From: JAOUEA01 sp963821935
Lineage (GTDB): Bacteria; Actinomycetota; UBA4738; HRBIN12
DNA: 64,000 bases
Direction of reading: 5' to 3'
NCBI GenBank assembly: GCA_963821935.1
Contig: CAWGFM010000004.1
Location: forward strand, 806,001-870,000
Below are positions 44,638-53,062 of this stretch, one piece after another. Positions within the stretch are counted from its first letter, which is position 1, and the number at the start of each line of letters is the position of its first letter. The translations under genes were made by a program, and so were the position numbers. The notes under the pieces are model-generated. The model ran no database searches and had not been told where the DNA came from. It saw only the letters and a program-made list of their open reading frames with translations.

Positions 44638-45996
44638 TCATGAGGACAGCGCTTCGGCGATCGCCTCGTCCAAGATCGCGAGCGCCGTGTCCATGACGTC
44701 GACCGGCATCGTCAGCGACGGTTGCAGGTTCAGCGACGTCGTCGACGGGTCCACGAGCAGCCCGCGACGCAGGCACCCCCACGCCACGCGTTCTTGGAGC
44801 GCCAGATCGCGGGCCTTCGTCTCGCGGTCGGCCACGAACTCCACCGCCATGAAGCAGCCGACAGCTCGCACATCACCGATCGACTCGTACTTCTCTTCGA
44901 GGACACGCAGCCCTTGCAGGCCGGCGGCTTCCAACGCGCGAACGTTCTCGAGCACCGGCTCACGCTCGAACACATCGAGGGTCGCGAGCGCGGCCGCGCA
45001 CGAGGCGGGCAGCCACGACCACGTCGAGCCCGTCGACACGTCGTCGAAGTCCATCGACCGCTCGGTGCCCAGCACGGCCCCGATGGGCATGACGCCTCCC
45101 CCCATCGACTTGCCCAATGCCATCAGGTCGGGCTGCACGCCCCAGCGCTCCACGGCGAACATGTGTCCCGTCCGTCCGTAGCCCGTCTTCACCTCGTCGG
45201 CGCACAGCAGGAAGTCGTACTCGCGGCACAGGTCCGACAAGGCGGCCCAGAACTCATCGGGCGGCGCCACGCATCCGCCCGAGCCCATCACCGGTTCGAT
45301 GACGAAGCCCGCGACCTCGCGCGGATCGATCGCGTGATGCAGCACATGGTCACGCAGGTAGTCGACCGTGCCATCGCCGGTGCCACCAGCGCGGGCCAGG
45401 AACGGTGTCCGATACGGGTTCGGGTACGGCACGTGCGCGAAGCCCGGCATCAACGCTCGGTAGCCGAACGACAGGTCGCTCGATTCGGCGCCGATCGCAC
45501 CGGCAGTACCGGCTTCGCCGTGGTAGCCCCCCATGAACCCGATCACGATCGGGCGGCCGGTGGCACGGCGCATGAACCGCACCGACGTCTCGACCGCCTC
45601 GGTGCCGTTCAGCGCGATATCGACGCGGCTGAGCGATCCGGGGGCGATGGCCACCAGCCGCTCCGCGAGCGGCAACACGTACTCATGGGAGTAGTAGTGG
45701 GTGTCCTCGTTCCCGTATCGGCGCAGGGCGTCCACCGCCGCTTCGGTGATGTCGGCCCGAGCCGAACCGGTGGGCACCGAGGCCATCGCGCTGATGAGGT
45801 CGAGGTAGACGTTGCCATCGATGTCCTCGACCTCGTAGCCGGACTTGCGACAGATGACGAACGGACCGACCTCGTCGGCCAGCCCGCGGTACAGGACCGC
45901 GGACTGGCGCCCGAGGATGTCACGCGTCTTCGGCCCCGGCGGGGTCGCCACGATGAGGGGCGCAGCGCTGCGCCCGATCGGGAGCTGGTCGCTCAC
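44638..45996 (-). CDS. Class III PLP-dependent aminotransferase
   Basis: A 452-residue fold-type I enzyme. Lys296 (LMALGKSMGGGVMPIG) forms the Schiff base, Asp267 (LCADEVKTGYGRTG) contacts the pyridine nitrogen, and LNGTEAVETSVRFMRRATG is the conserved N-domain. The SMGGG and DEVKTGYGR pattern resembles glutamate-1-semialdehyde aminomutase-like and amino-acid-ester class III enzymes. The GTG start overlaps the phoX stop (GTGA). A gap of 58 bp separates it from the SMP-30 gene. As part of the grd transcription unit it may make or remove the amino group of the pathway substrate. Confidence 0.87.
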   Translation of the reverse strand: MSDQLPIGRSAAPLIVATPPGPKTRDILGRQSAVLYRGLADEVGPFVICRKSGYEVEDIDGNVYLDLISAMASVPTGSARADITEAAVDALRRYGNEDTHYYSHEYVLPLAERLVAIAPGSLSRVDIALNGTEAVETSVRFMRRATGRPIVIGFMGGYHGEAGTAGAIGAESSDLSFGYRALMPGFAHVPYPNPYRTPFLARAGGTGDGTVDYLRDHVLHHAIDPREVAGFVIEPVMGSGGCVAPPDEFWAALSDLCREYDFLLCADEVKTGYGRTGHMFAVERWGVQPDLMALGKSMGGGVMPIGAVLGTERSMDFDDVSTGSTWSWLPASCAAALATLDVFEREPVLENVRALEAAGLQGLRVLEEKYESIGDVRAVGCFMAVEFVADRETKARDLALQERVAWGCLRRGLLVDPSTTSLNLQPSLTMPVDVMDTALAILDEAIAEALSS

Positions 45997-47483
45997 AGGC
46001 CGAGGCTAGCCCAGTCTCCCGTGATGGCGCAGGTGATCCCGGGCACCTGGATGTTGACGAACAGGTGGTTCCCGTCCGGGCTGAAACACGGCCCCGCGAA
46101 CTCGGAGAACCCGGTGCCGTCACCGGCGGACGCCCCGTCGTCGGGCACGGTCGGATCGTAGAGCTTGCCCGAGGCGTCCAGGTAGTGCCGCTGGATCGCG
46201 ACCAGGTTCTCCCCGATCGTGATCAGTGAGTTGTCGGGCAGCAACGCCCGGAGGAAGTTGCTCTTGAGGTTGCCGTCCTCGGCGATCACGATCGCGCCGC
46301 CGGGGCTGGTGCACATGTTGTCGGGTCCGTCCAGCTTCCCTCGACCCGGGGACTCGTACAGCAGGACCAACTCGCCGACCTCCTCGAGATCACCGATGTT
46401 CGCGGTCGGCGTGTACTGCCAGATCTGTCCTAGTCCCTTGTCACCTCCGTCGGACGAACCGAATACGGCGGCGCCGTCGCGGTAGGTGCAGCCTTCACCT
46501 CCGAGGAACTTCGCCCCGCCCTTGGCGCGGCCCTGGTGATACACCGCCGATGCGTGATCCTCGGTGTTCGCAGGATCCGGATCATCGATCGTGACCCACT
46601 TGGACGGGAGCACCTCGCCGACGGTCTGTCCCACGATCGTGTTGTAGCGCGGCCGGCCCTTCACCCGCAGCATCTGCAACCTGCCGTTGCGGAAGTCCCC
46701 GATGCTCTTGGGCACCCATCGGTAGAAGCCGTCGGGGCCCTCGTCCTCGGTCAGGTACACCACGCCGGTCCCGGGGTCGACCGCCCCGGCCTCGTGTAGG
46801 AACCGCCCCAGCTTGCGATACGGCTTCGTCAGCACCGCCGCTTCGTTGGCTGGGTCCACCTCGAAGACGTAGCCGTGCTTCTTGTTCAGGCCGGCCTTGG
46901 TCCCGGTCACGGTCTCTTCGCATGTGAGCCACGTGCCCCAAGGGGTCGGCATGCCACCGCAGTTCGTGTTGGTGCCGTTCAGGCTGATCCAGCTGCGCAG
47001 CAGCTCGCCCGTCCCGGCGTCGACCTCCAGCGTGGTGGTGCCGCCCGGCGATCGCCGGTCCCATGCGGTGGCTGGGTCGCCGATGACGGTTCCGCCGGGG
47101 ACGTCGTTGCCCTCACCCAGCTCGTGATTGCGCACCAGGCGAAGCGTGCCGCCCGGGCCGTCGAACGCGGCCATGCCGTCGTGGATGGGTGGCGTGATGA
47201 ACCCGTCGCTCATGGCCGAGCCGAACGCCCCGAACGTCTGATACGTGAACCCGGGTGGCAGCGCCAGCTCCGGACCCGCTGCCACCAGCCCCACCCCGCG
47301 GGGCGCCACCGAGGAGGTGGCTCGCTTCAGGATCGCGGCGCCGGCTTCCCGATCGCGTTCCATCAGCATCGCGCTGGCCATGGCCGTGCCGATGACGCCG
47401 GCTCGGATGAAGCTCCGACGATCGATCATCCCGCGGCGGCCCATACCGTCGGCATAGACCTCGATGTCGTCATCCTGTGGCAT
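45993..47483 (-). CDS. phoX: PhoX family (DUF839) TAT-secreted protein, probable alkaline phosphatase
   Basis: A 496-residue protein with a twin-arginine signal (DRRSFIRAGVIGTAMA, residues about 21-36). The mature protein has the PhoX layout: LRLVRNHELGEGND, GTNTNCGGMPTPWGTWLTCEETV (split), AVYHQGRAKGGAKFLGGEGC, GPDNMCTSPGGAIVIAEDG and FAGPCFSPDGNHLFVNIQ. These contribute the Ca/Fe-binding Glu, Cys and Asp positions of PhoX phosphatases. GGAGGG precedes ATG 47483. Operator 4 is about 70 bp upstream. Its presence at the head of the grd unit is unexpected; it may dephosphorylate an extracellular phospho-compound before import. Confidence 0.88.
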   Translation of the reverse strand: MPQDDDIEVYADGMGRRGMIDRRSFIRAGVIGTAMASAMLMERDREAGAAILKRATSSVAPRGVGLVAAGPELALPPGFTYQTFGAFGSAMSDGFITPPIHDGMAAFDGPGGTLRLVRNHELGEGNDVPGGTVIGDPATAWDRRSPGGTTTLEVDAGTGELLRSWISLNGTNTNCGGMPTPWGTWLTCEETVTGTKAGLNKKHGYVFEVDPANEAAVLTKPYRKLGRFLHEAGAVDPGTGVVYLTEDEGPDGFYRWVPKSIGDFRNGRLQMLRVKGRPRYNTIVGQTVGEVLPSKWVTIDDPDPANTEDHASAVYHQGRAKGGAKFLGGEGCTYRDGAAVFGSSDGGDKGLGQIWQYTPTANIGDLEEVGELVLLYESPGRGKLDGPDNMCTSPGGAIVIAEDGNLKSNFLRALLPDNSLITIGENLVAIQRHYLDASGKLYDPTVPDDGASAGDGTGFSEFAGPCFSPDGNHLFVNIQVPGITCAITGDWASLGL

Positions 47484-47553
47484 GACCCACCCTCCCGATC
47501 GGATCGAAACCGGTGCTATGCGGCCGGCGCTCGGCCGCGGCCTCGGTCTGTGA

Positions 47554-47568
47554 ACAGTCGACAATCTA
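47554..47568. promoter_or_regulatory. Operator 4 with -10 TAGATT upstream of phoX
   Basis: On the minus strand TAGATTGTCGACTGT combines a TAGATT -10 (47568-47563) with the TGTCGAC-N-GT operator core. Transcription would start near 47555, leaving a leader of about 70 nt to phoX. Confidence 0.6.
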
Positions 47569-47638
47569 CGAACAATGGTCCTCGCGGTCAAGCCGTACCA
47601 TGGCCCGGATCGCACCTGAGCGAGGAGTCGAAGTCCGT

Positions 47639-48169
47639 ATGGAACAGGATGCCCCGAAGGCGTTGCTCGTGGCGCTACCGCGCGAGGACCTTCGATCGGC
47701 GGGTGGACTGCTCCAGGAGCGTGACAACGTCGTCCTGCCGGCCGGTGGTCCCGGCGAGCTCGACGAGGTCCCGGCCGGGACCACCGTGCTGCTGATGGCT
47801 TCGGATCCGTCAGGCGACCAGGTGCCCGCCGCGACCTGGCGAGCGGAGCTGGTCGGCCGGGTGCCGCACGAGATCGGCGAGACCTACCCGGACGGCCTCC
47901 CTCCGTCATGGCTGGAGCGCCACCCTTTCACCGGCCCCCACCCCCAGCTCACGCTCGGGGGCACCTCCGAGATCGCACCGGAGGACGACGATGACGATGA
48001 CGATGAGCGCGACGAGGCCCCGGGTCCGCAGTCCTTCTTCGAGGTGACTGGGCTGCGGGAGCTCCCCAAACAGGAGTGGTTGTTCGTCAACGAGCTGGTC
48101 GGCAAGCAAGCCCGCCGGGGCCGGACCTTCTTCCCGCGCGTGCCGATCGCCGTGCGGCTCCCTGATTGA
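47639..48169 (+). CDS. Hypothetical protein with an acidic Asp-rich segment
   Basis: A 176-residue protein from ATG 47639, with GCGAGGAG about 11 nt upstream. It starts MEQDAPKALLVALPREDLRSAG and contains PHEIGETYPDGLPPSWLERHPF, an acidic run EDDDDDDDE at about residues 120-128, and the end KQEWLFVNELVGKQARRGRTFF. No membrane segment or signal is visible. I do not recognise the family. It is divergent from phoX and convergent with the CrtI-like gene, 9 bp apart. Confidence 0.65.
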   Translation: MEQDAPKALLVALPREDLRSAGGLLQERDNVVLPAGGPGELDEVPAGTTVLLMASDPSGDQVPAATWRAELVGRVPHEIGETYPDGLPPSWLERHPFTGPHPQLTLGGTSEIAPEDDDDDDDERDEAPGPQSFFEVTGLRELPKQEWLFVNELVGKQARRGRTFFPRVPIAVRLPD

Positions 48170-48178
48170 TCGAACGGC

Positions 48179-49783
48179 TCATCGGCGGGGCCGGGTGTCC
48201 GCGTCGCGGAGAACTTCGCGCGCCGCGTTCCGTCCGTTGGCGCCGGTGACACCACCACCGGGGTGCGTGCCCGCTCCGCAGAGGTACAGGCCGCGGATCG
48301 GCGTTCGGTAGTTGGCCCACCCCCGCACCGGCCGCAGGAAGAGCAGCTGATCCGGCGCCATGTCGCCATGCAACGCGTGGCCGCCGGTGAGGCCCATGAG
48401 GCGTTCCATGTCGAGCGGTGTCACGACCTGACGGTGTTCGATCAGGTCGGGCAGCTTCGGGAAGTGCTCCGCCATCTGCGCGATCACCCGATCGGCCCTG
48501 GACTCCTTGATGTCGTCCCATGCCTCGTCCCGCAGCGTGTAGGGCTGGGAGTTCACGTCGATCGTCATGATGTGCTTGCCTTCGGGCGCCAGCGAGGCGT
48601 CGTGCACCGTGGGGAAGCAGACCTCGATGTGCGCCGGATCGGCGGGGATCCCCTGCACCGCCTGCGCCTGCTGGAAGTCCATCTCAGCGATGAACGGGGT
48701 CAGCTCCATGATGCCGGTGTGATAGGGCTGGACGCCGTTCTCGGGAAGCCCCCGGACGTACGGAAGCTCGCGCACCGCCAGGTTGATCTTGATGCTCGTG
48801 CCCATGCATCGGTACGCCTCGATCCTGGCGATGAAGTCGTCCGGGAGGTCGCCTCGATCGCAGAGCGTCAGGAACGTGCGCTTCGGGTCGGCGTTGGACA
48901 GCACCCGCTTCGAGCGGATCTCCCGGCCGTCGGCCAGGAGCACGCCGATCGCGCGTCCGCCGCGGGTCATGACCTGTGCGACCTCCGCGTCACACCGGAT
49001 CTCGCATCCTGCCTCGCGCGCCGCGTCAGCCATGGCCTCCGTGAGCGCCCCCATGCCGCCGCGCACGAACCCCCACTGCCGAACACCGCCGTCCACCTCT
49101 TCGCTGGCGTGGTCGTGCAGCAGCACGAATGCGGTCCCCGGGGTCGAGGGGCCCGCGACCGAGTCGTTGATGGCATGCCAGCCCAGCGCTGCCTTCACGT
49201 GCTCGTCGGTGAACCGTTCGGACAGGAACTGGGTCGCACTGGTGGAGAAGAGGAACGCGAGGTCGGTCAGGTGCTTCCGCTGCTTGAGCCCGATCCGGCC
49301 CCACCGCGCCAGCTCGCGAAGATCGCCGATCGAGCGCATGCGCGGATCGGGAGCCGTCCAATCGAACGACGGAAGCACACCTTGCACGAGCCCGGCGAGG
49401 TCGGCTTCGAATCGTGGCAGGGCCGCGGCGTCGGCCGCAGAGAACCGCTTCGTCTCGGCGATGTTGGCCGACATGTCCTCGCCCAGCGAGTAGTGCGCGC
49501 CGTCGGGATACAGGTTGAGCGTGGGACCGGCCGGATCCACGACGATCCCTCGACGCGTCAGCCGCATGTCGCGCCAGATCGACTCACGCAGCATCGACAG
49601 GACGTATGCGCCGGTCGACGCTCGGAACCCGGGCGCGAACTCCTCGGTGTTGCACGCTCCGCCCACGAACGGACGGCGTTCCAGGATCAGCGTGCGAAGG
49701 CCCGCTCGGGAGAGCGAGAAGCCGGCCACCAGGCCGTTGTGCCCACCGCCGATGATGACCGCGTCGTACGGGCGTTCTCCCAT
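48179..49783 (-). CDS. CrtI-like FAD-dependent oxidoreductase (phytoene desaturase/PYROXD2 family)
   Basis: A 534-residue flavoprotein. The FAD fingerprint is IIGGGHNGLVAGFSLSRAG (residues about 9-27) followed by ERRPFVGGACNTEE, and the C-terminal FAD-binding segment is GLYLCGAGTHPGGGVTGANG near 505. This is the CrtI/PYROXD2 layout; no carotenoid gene is nearby, so the substrate is unknown. A -10 TAAGGT lies 6 nt before the ATG and a -35 TTGACA lies inside operator 5, tying the gene to the GntR-linked regulon. Confidence 0.88.
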   Translation of the reverse strand: MGERPYDAVIIGGGHNGLVAGFSLSRAGLRTLILERRPFVGGACNTEEFAPGFRASTGAYVLSMLRESIWRDMRLTRRGIVVDPAGPTLNLYPDGAHYSLGEDMSANIAETKRFSAADAAALPRFEADLAGLVQGVLPSFDWTAPDPRMRSIGDLRELARWGRIGLKQRKHLTDLAFLFSTSATQFLSERFTDEHVKAALGWHAINDSVAGPSTPGTAFVLLHDHASEEVDGGVRQWGFVRGGMGALTEAMADAAREAGCEIRCDAEVAQVMTRGGRAIGVLLADGREIRSKRVLSNADPKRTFLTLCDRGDLPDDFIARIEAYRCMGTSIKINLAVRELPYVRGLPENGVQPYHTGIMELTPFIAEMDFQQAQAVQGIPADPAHIEVCFPTVHDASLAPEGKHIMTIDVNSQPYTLRDEAWDDIKESRADRVIAQMAEHFPKLPDLIEHRQVVTPLDMERLMGLTGGHALHGDMAPDQLLFLRPVRGWANYRTPIRGLYLCGAGTHPGGGVTGANGRNAAREVLRDADTRPRR

Positions 49784-49789
49784 GTCGCG

Positions 49790-49819
49790 ACCTTAGGAGT
49801 TACGATTGTTGACTGTCAA
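49790..49819 (-). promoter_or_regulatory. Promoter of the CrtI-like oxidoreductase gene
   Basis: TTGACA (49819-49814) and TAAGGT (49795-49790) with 18-bp spacing; TAAGGT ends 6 nt before the ATG, indicating a leaderless transcript. Confidence 0.7.
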
Positions 49820-49824
49820 CCAAC
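49804..49824. promoter_or_regulatory. Operator 5 upstream of the CrtI-like oxidoreductase gene
   Basis: The core GTTGACTGTCAAC is a perfect palindrome around one T, preceded by GATT and followed by CAAC. It shares GATTGTTGAC with operator 1 and overlaps the -35 box. Confidence 0.7.
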
Positions 49825-49827
49825 GAC

Positions 49828-51087
49828 TCAGCCGACTCGGATGGGGACACCGTCGCGCTTGACGATCTCGCCCCCCTTCATGACGAAGGCGACGTCTTGG
49901 AGGTGGGTGACGTCATCGAGTGGATCGCCCTCGACGGCGATGATGTCGGCAAAGCGACCTGGCTCGATGGCGCCGATCTCGTCCCAGCGCAACAGACGGG
50001 AGTTGACGACCGTCGCGCTGCAGATGGCTTCCATGGGCGTTTGCCCGTGCTCGACGTGCTTGACGAATTGCCGCGCGTTGAGTCCGTGTGGATACACGCC
50101 GCTGTCGGTGCCGAAGGCGATCGTGACCCCAGCCTTCACGCACTTGGCGAACCCTTCGCGCTGGGCATCGGTCGTCTCCGCGTTCTTACGCATGACCTCG
50201 TCGGAATACCCCATCCGAGGTCCTTCCTGCCCGATCCAATCGCCGTCGTAGATATCGGCCACCAGGAAGGTGCCCCGGTCGGCCATCATCTCGATCGACT
50301 CATCGTCCATGAGCGAACCGTGTTCGATCGACCGGACGCCGGCGCGAACCGACCGCTTGATGCCCTCGGCGCCGTGGGCGTGCGCCGCGACGTGCGTGCC
50401 GGACAGCTCGGCTTCCTCGACCGCAGCCCGGATCTCGTCCTCGGTGAACTCGGGCGCACCGGGGTTGGTCCCGCTGGTCAGGACCGCGCCGGTCGCGATG
50501 ATCTTGATGAAGTCCGCCCCGTAGCGCAGGATCTGCCGCACGTTGGCGCGCATCTGGTCGACGCCGGAGGTCACGCCGAAACGAAGGTCGCGGGGCACCA
50601 CCTCGTCGACGTCCACGGCGAGGCCCGTGATGTCCCCGCCACCGCCCGGACAGGTGACGAACGGACCGGCGCACCGCATGCGGGGGCCGAGCACGTCCCC
50701 GTCGTCGATCGCGTCCCGCAGCGCGACGTCGACGAACGCGCGGAAGGTGCCGATGTCGCGGACGGTGGTGAACCCGGCCATGATCGTTTCGCGCGCGTTC
50801 CGGATGCTCCCGAAGGCCTCCTGGGCGGGCGAGCGCATCACCAGCGACGCGTACCCCTGGCCGGTCTCGTTCTGGCCCACCAGATGCGCGTGCATGTCGC
50901 TCAGGCCGGGGAGCACCGTGAAGCCCGAGAGGTCGATCACGTCGTCGTGCGAGGAGTCGGCACCGGCCGGCTCGACCGACTCGACGCGGTCACCGCTGAC
51001 CGTGATGAGCTGGTCCGTGCGCACCTCCTGGGCCATCACATCGATGAAGCGGCCGGCTCGGATCACGGTGCGGTCGTCGTTGGTCAT
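49828..51087 (-). CDS. Amidohydrolase (imidazolonepropionase/Xaa-Pro dipeptidase-like subgroup)
   Basis: A 419-residue TIM-barrel metal hydrolase. Metal site residues are HAH (LSDMHAHLVG), a possible bridging Lys in FIKIIATGAV, His in HVAAHAHGAEG and RSIEHGSLMDD, and Asp in AFGTDSGVYPHG. The ending GRFADIIAVEGDPLDDV is typical of the subgroup. Substrates are cyclic amides, dipeptides or their carbamoylated forms. ATG 51087 begins the conserved region (TVIRAGRFIDV); a longer start at 51144 would reach almost to the upstream gene. It lies between the PLP decarboxylase and the CrtI-like gene on the same strand. Confidence 0.87.
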   Translation of the reverse strand: MTNDDRTVIRAGRFIDVMAQEVRTDQLITVSGDRVESVEPAGADSSHDDVIDLSGFTVLPGLSDMHAHLVGQNETGQGYASLVMRSPAQEAFGSIRNARETIMAGFTTVRDIGTFRAFVDVALRDAIDDGDVLGPRMRCAGPFVTCPGGGGDITGLAVDVDEVVPRDLRFGVTSGVDQMRANVRQILRYGADFIKIIATGAVLTSGTNPGAPEFTEDEIRAAVEEAELSGTHVAAHAHGAEGIKRSVRAGVRSIEHGSLMDDESIEMMADRGTFLVADIYDGDWIGQEGPRMGYSDEVMRKNAETTDAQREGFAKCVKAGVTIAFGTDSGVYPHGLNARQFVKHVEHGQTPMEAICSATVVNSRLLRWDEIGAIEPGRFADIIAVEGDPLDDVTHLQDVAFVMKGGEIVKRDGVPIRVG

Positions 51088-51140
51088 GGCCCGCAGGATA
51101 GCGGCAGCGGCGGATCGCATGGACTTCGGCGGCCGGCTCA

Positions 51141-52385
51141 TCAACGGTCGTGAAGACGATCGGCGAACGAGATCGACCGAGCGACCGGTCGCAGGCAGTG
51201 CTCGCTCGACATCGAGGCGTTATAGCTGCCCACGTTGGGCAACGCGACGATGTCGCCCTCCGCCACCTCGGGGAACGGATGATCTTCGGCGAACAGGTCC
51301 GGGCCCTCGTTGATGTGTCCGGAGAAGGTCACCTCGTGCACGGGCGCGGCATCCGCGGCTCGGCACAGCACCGGGTGGAACGGGATGCGATAGACGAAGT
51401 GCTCACACAACACGTTCCAGCCCGTATCGAGGCCCACGAAGGTGATCCCGTCGCGTTCTTCGACCGTGACGACCTCGGCCAGGTGCACACCGCTCTGCTT
51501 GGCGATGAACTCTCCCGGCTCGGTCGAGACGGTGACCTCGAGCGGCCCGAGGTGCCGGCCCATGATCGCGGCCCATCTCGCCAGGTCGAGCGGCTCATGG
51601 TGTGGCTGGAACGGCACGCCGAGTCCGCCGCCGATGTTCACCTCGGTGATCGGGCACCCGGCATCGAGCAGTGATCGCGTGACGACCGCGACCCGCGCGA
51701 TCATCTCGTCCACCACATCGAGCGACTCGCTGAAGTAGAGGTAGCCCGAATGCACATGCACGGCATCGATCGTGAGGTCGTGGCGACGCGCGATCTGCAG
51801 GGCATCACCGATCGACTCGGGGAAGATGCCGAACTTCGTCGGCTTGGCTCCCGCGTAGGTGCTCTCCTGTCCGCCCGCGTAGGTCGCGCCGATCCGTGGA
51901 TTGATGCGGAGCCCGACGGCTCGGCCTGGAGCGCGGCGACCGACCCGCTCCAGCTGCGACAGCAGATCGACGTTGAGGTGCGCCCCGCTGGGAAGGATCG
52001 CATCCAGGTCGGCTTCGGACAGGTTGGTGCCGGTGTAGCTGATCTCGCCGGGTGTCCACCCGTGCGCGATCGCCCACGCCAGCTCGCCCGGCGAACACAC
52101 GTCCATGCCCACGAAGGGGACCCGCGCTCGCAGGAACGTCAGGAACTCCGGGTCGCGGTGCGCCTTCAAGGCATAGCGAACGATGCCGGGCACGTCATGC
52201 GCGACAAACGCATCTCGAAGCGCTTCCGCCTGCTCGGCTGCGCGCTCGAGGTCGTAGGCGAACAGCGGGGTGCCGTGCCGACGCGCCAACTCCTCCGCGT
52301 CCCGGCCCGCGATCGTGAGACGCCCGGCCTGGACCTGCAAGCCCGGCCGGGACCACCACACGTCGGGCTCGGTCACCGTTCGCAC
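51141..52385 (-). CDS. PLP-dependent fold-type III decarboxylase (diaminopimelate/ornithine decarboxylase-like)
   Basis: A 414-residue alanine-racemase-fold enzyme. PLP lysine is Lys74 (RYALKAHRDPEF), the HVHSGYLYFSES strand contains the stacking His, GGGLGVPF binds the phosphate and EPGEFIAKQSG is the conserved C-terminal loop. The usual second-subunit Cys motif reads INEGPDLFAED, without Cys, unlike standard LysA (CxxxD). It is therefore probably a related amino-acid decarboxylase or racemase rather than lysine biosynthesis. GTG 52385 has TAGCCT 6 nt upstream (leaderless). Confidence 0.82.
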   Translation of the reverse strand: MRTVTEPDVWWSRPGLQVQAGRLTIAGRDAEELARRHGTPLFAYDLERAAEQAEALRDAFVAHDVPGIVRYALKAHRDPEFLTFLRARVPFVGMDVCSPGELAWAIAHGWTPGEISYTGTNLSEADLDAILPSGAHLNVDLLSQLERVGRRAPGRAVGLRINPRIGATYAGGQESTYAGAKPTKFGIFPESIGDALQIARRHDLTIDAVHVHSGYLYFSESLDVVDEMIARVAVVTRSLLDAGCPITEVNIGGGLGVPFQPHHEPLDLARWAAIMGRHLGPLEVTVSTEPGEFIAKQSGVHLAEVVTVEERDGITFVGLDTGWNVLCEHFVYRIPFHPVLCRAADAAPVHEVTFSGHINEGPDLFAEDHPFPEVAEGDIVALPNVGSYNASMSSEHCLRPVARSISFADRLHDR

Positions 52386-52440
52386 GGCGACAGGCTAGCG
52401 CCTGTTTCGCTGGCGCCGGCGCTGGCGACCGACCCGCGGG

Positions 52441-52917
52441 TCAGGAGGCGATGGGCGTGCCAGACGGATCCGTGACGGGCTCAACCGGCGTGGCATCGGC
52501 GTGGGTCCCCTCGAGGTCCTCGCCGAGCGGCGATTCCTTCATCGCCTGGAGACCGGCCGCGATGCCGAGGACGCCGGCCAGTCCCGAGAGCCACAACCCC
52601 CACCCGATCCCCACGTCTCCGGCATCCTTCATGCCCCAGACGAAGGCGAGCGTGAGCGTGACCGACGTGATGATCACCAGTGCGGCCATGGCTCGATGGA
52701 TGCGGGCATCGCTCATCGCTACGTAGGCAACGGAGAACGCGAACAACGCGATCGACATGGCGAGTGCGAGCTTGCCGGCGTTGACGCCGGTGCCCTTGAC
52801 CGCGATCCCCAGGTCCGAGACCGTGAATGCGTACCAGACGCTGACGGAGCCCAACACACCGACCACGCCGGCGACAGCCCCGGCGATACCCGCGTACGAC
52901 AGCTTGCCGGATCCCAT
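52441..52917 (-). CDS. Hypothetical four-helix membrane protein
   Basis: A 158-residue integral membrane protein with hydrophobic helices near 7-31, 45-66, 71-93 and 105-122, followed by an acidic, Pro-rich tail (EGTHADATPVEPVTDPSG). GAAAGGGG lies about 7 nt before ATG 52917. I do not recognise the family. It is divergent from the SOS-linked radical SAM gene. Confidence 0.7.
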   Translation of the reverse strand: MGSGKLSYAGIAGAVAGVVGVLGSVSVWYAFTVSDLGIAVKGTGVNAGKLALAMSIALFAFSVAYVAMSDARIHRAMAALVIITSVTLTLAFVWGMKDAGDVGIGWGLWLSGLAGVLGIAAGLQAMKESPLGEDLEGTHADATPVEPVTDPSGTPIAS

Positions 52918-53046
52918 CCGGAACCCCTTTCGTTCGGTGGTCACCACGAACCGCGGGCACGGACGAGGCCGGACCCGCTTTCCTCTGGGGTTGTCGGCAT
53001 GCGGACCCCTCCTCCTTGAACGGCGTGGGTCGGGTTGTGCGGAATC

Positions 53047-53058
53047 GAACGTATGTTC
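53047..53058. promoter_or_regulatory. LexA (SOS) box overlapping the -10 of the radical SAM gene
   Basis: GAACGTATGTTC is a perfect GAAC-N4-GTTC site, the actinobacterial LexA box core, preceded by TC. The -10 TATGTT (53052-53057) is inside it, so LexA binding should block transcription until DNA damage. Confidence 0.8.
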
Positions 53059-53062
53059 TATC

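Noticed and set aside
48263..50251. Long plus-strand open frame antisense to the CrtI-like and amidohydrolase genes
   Set aside because: Composition is biased and the minus strand encodes two clear enzyme families.
51141..52385. Assignment as lysA (diaminopimelate decarboxylase)
   Set aside because: The conserved Cys-containing second-subunit motif is replaced and no lysine biosynthesis genes are adjacent; only a general fold-type III decarboxylase call is justified.
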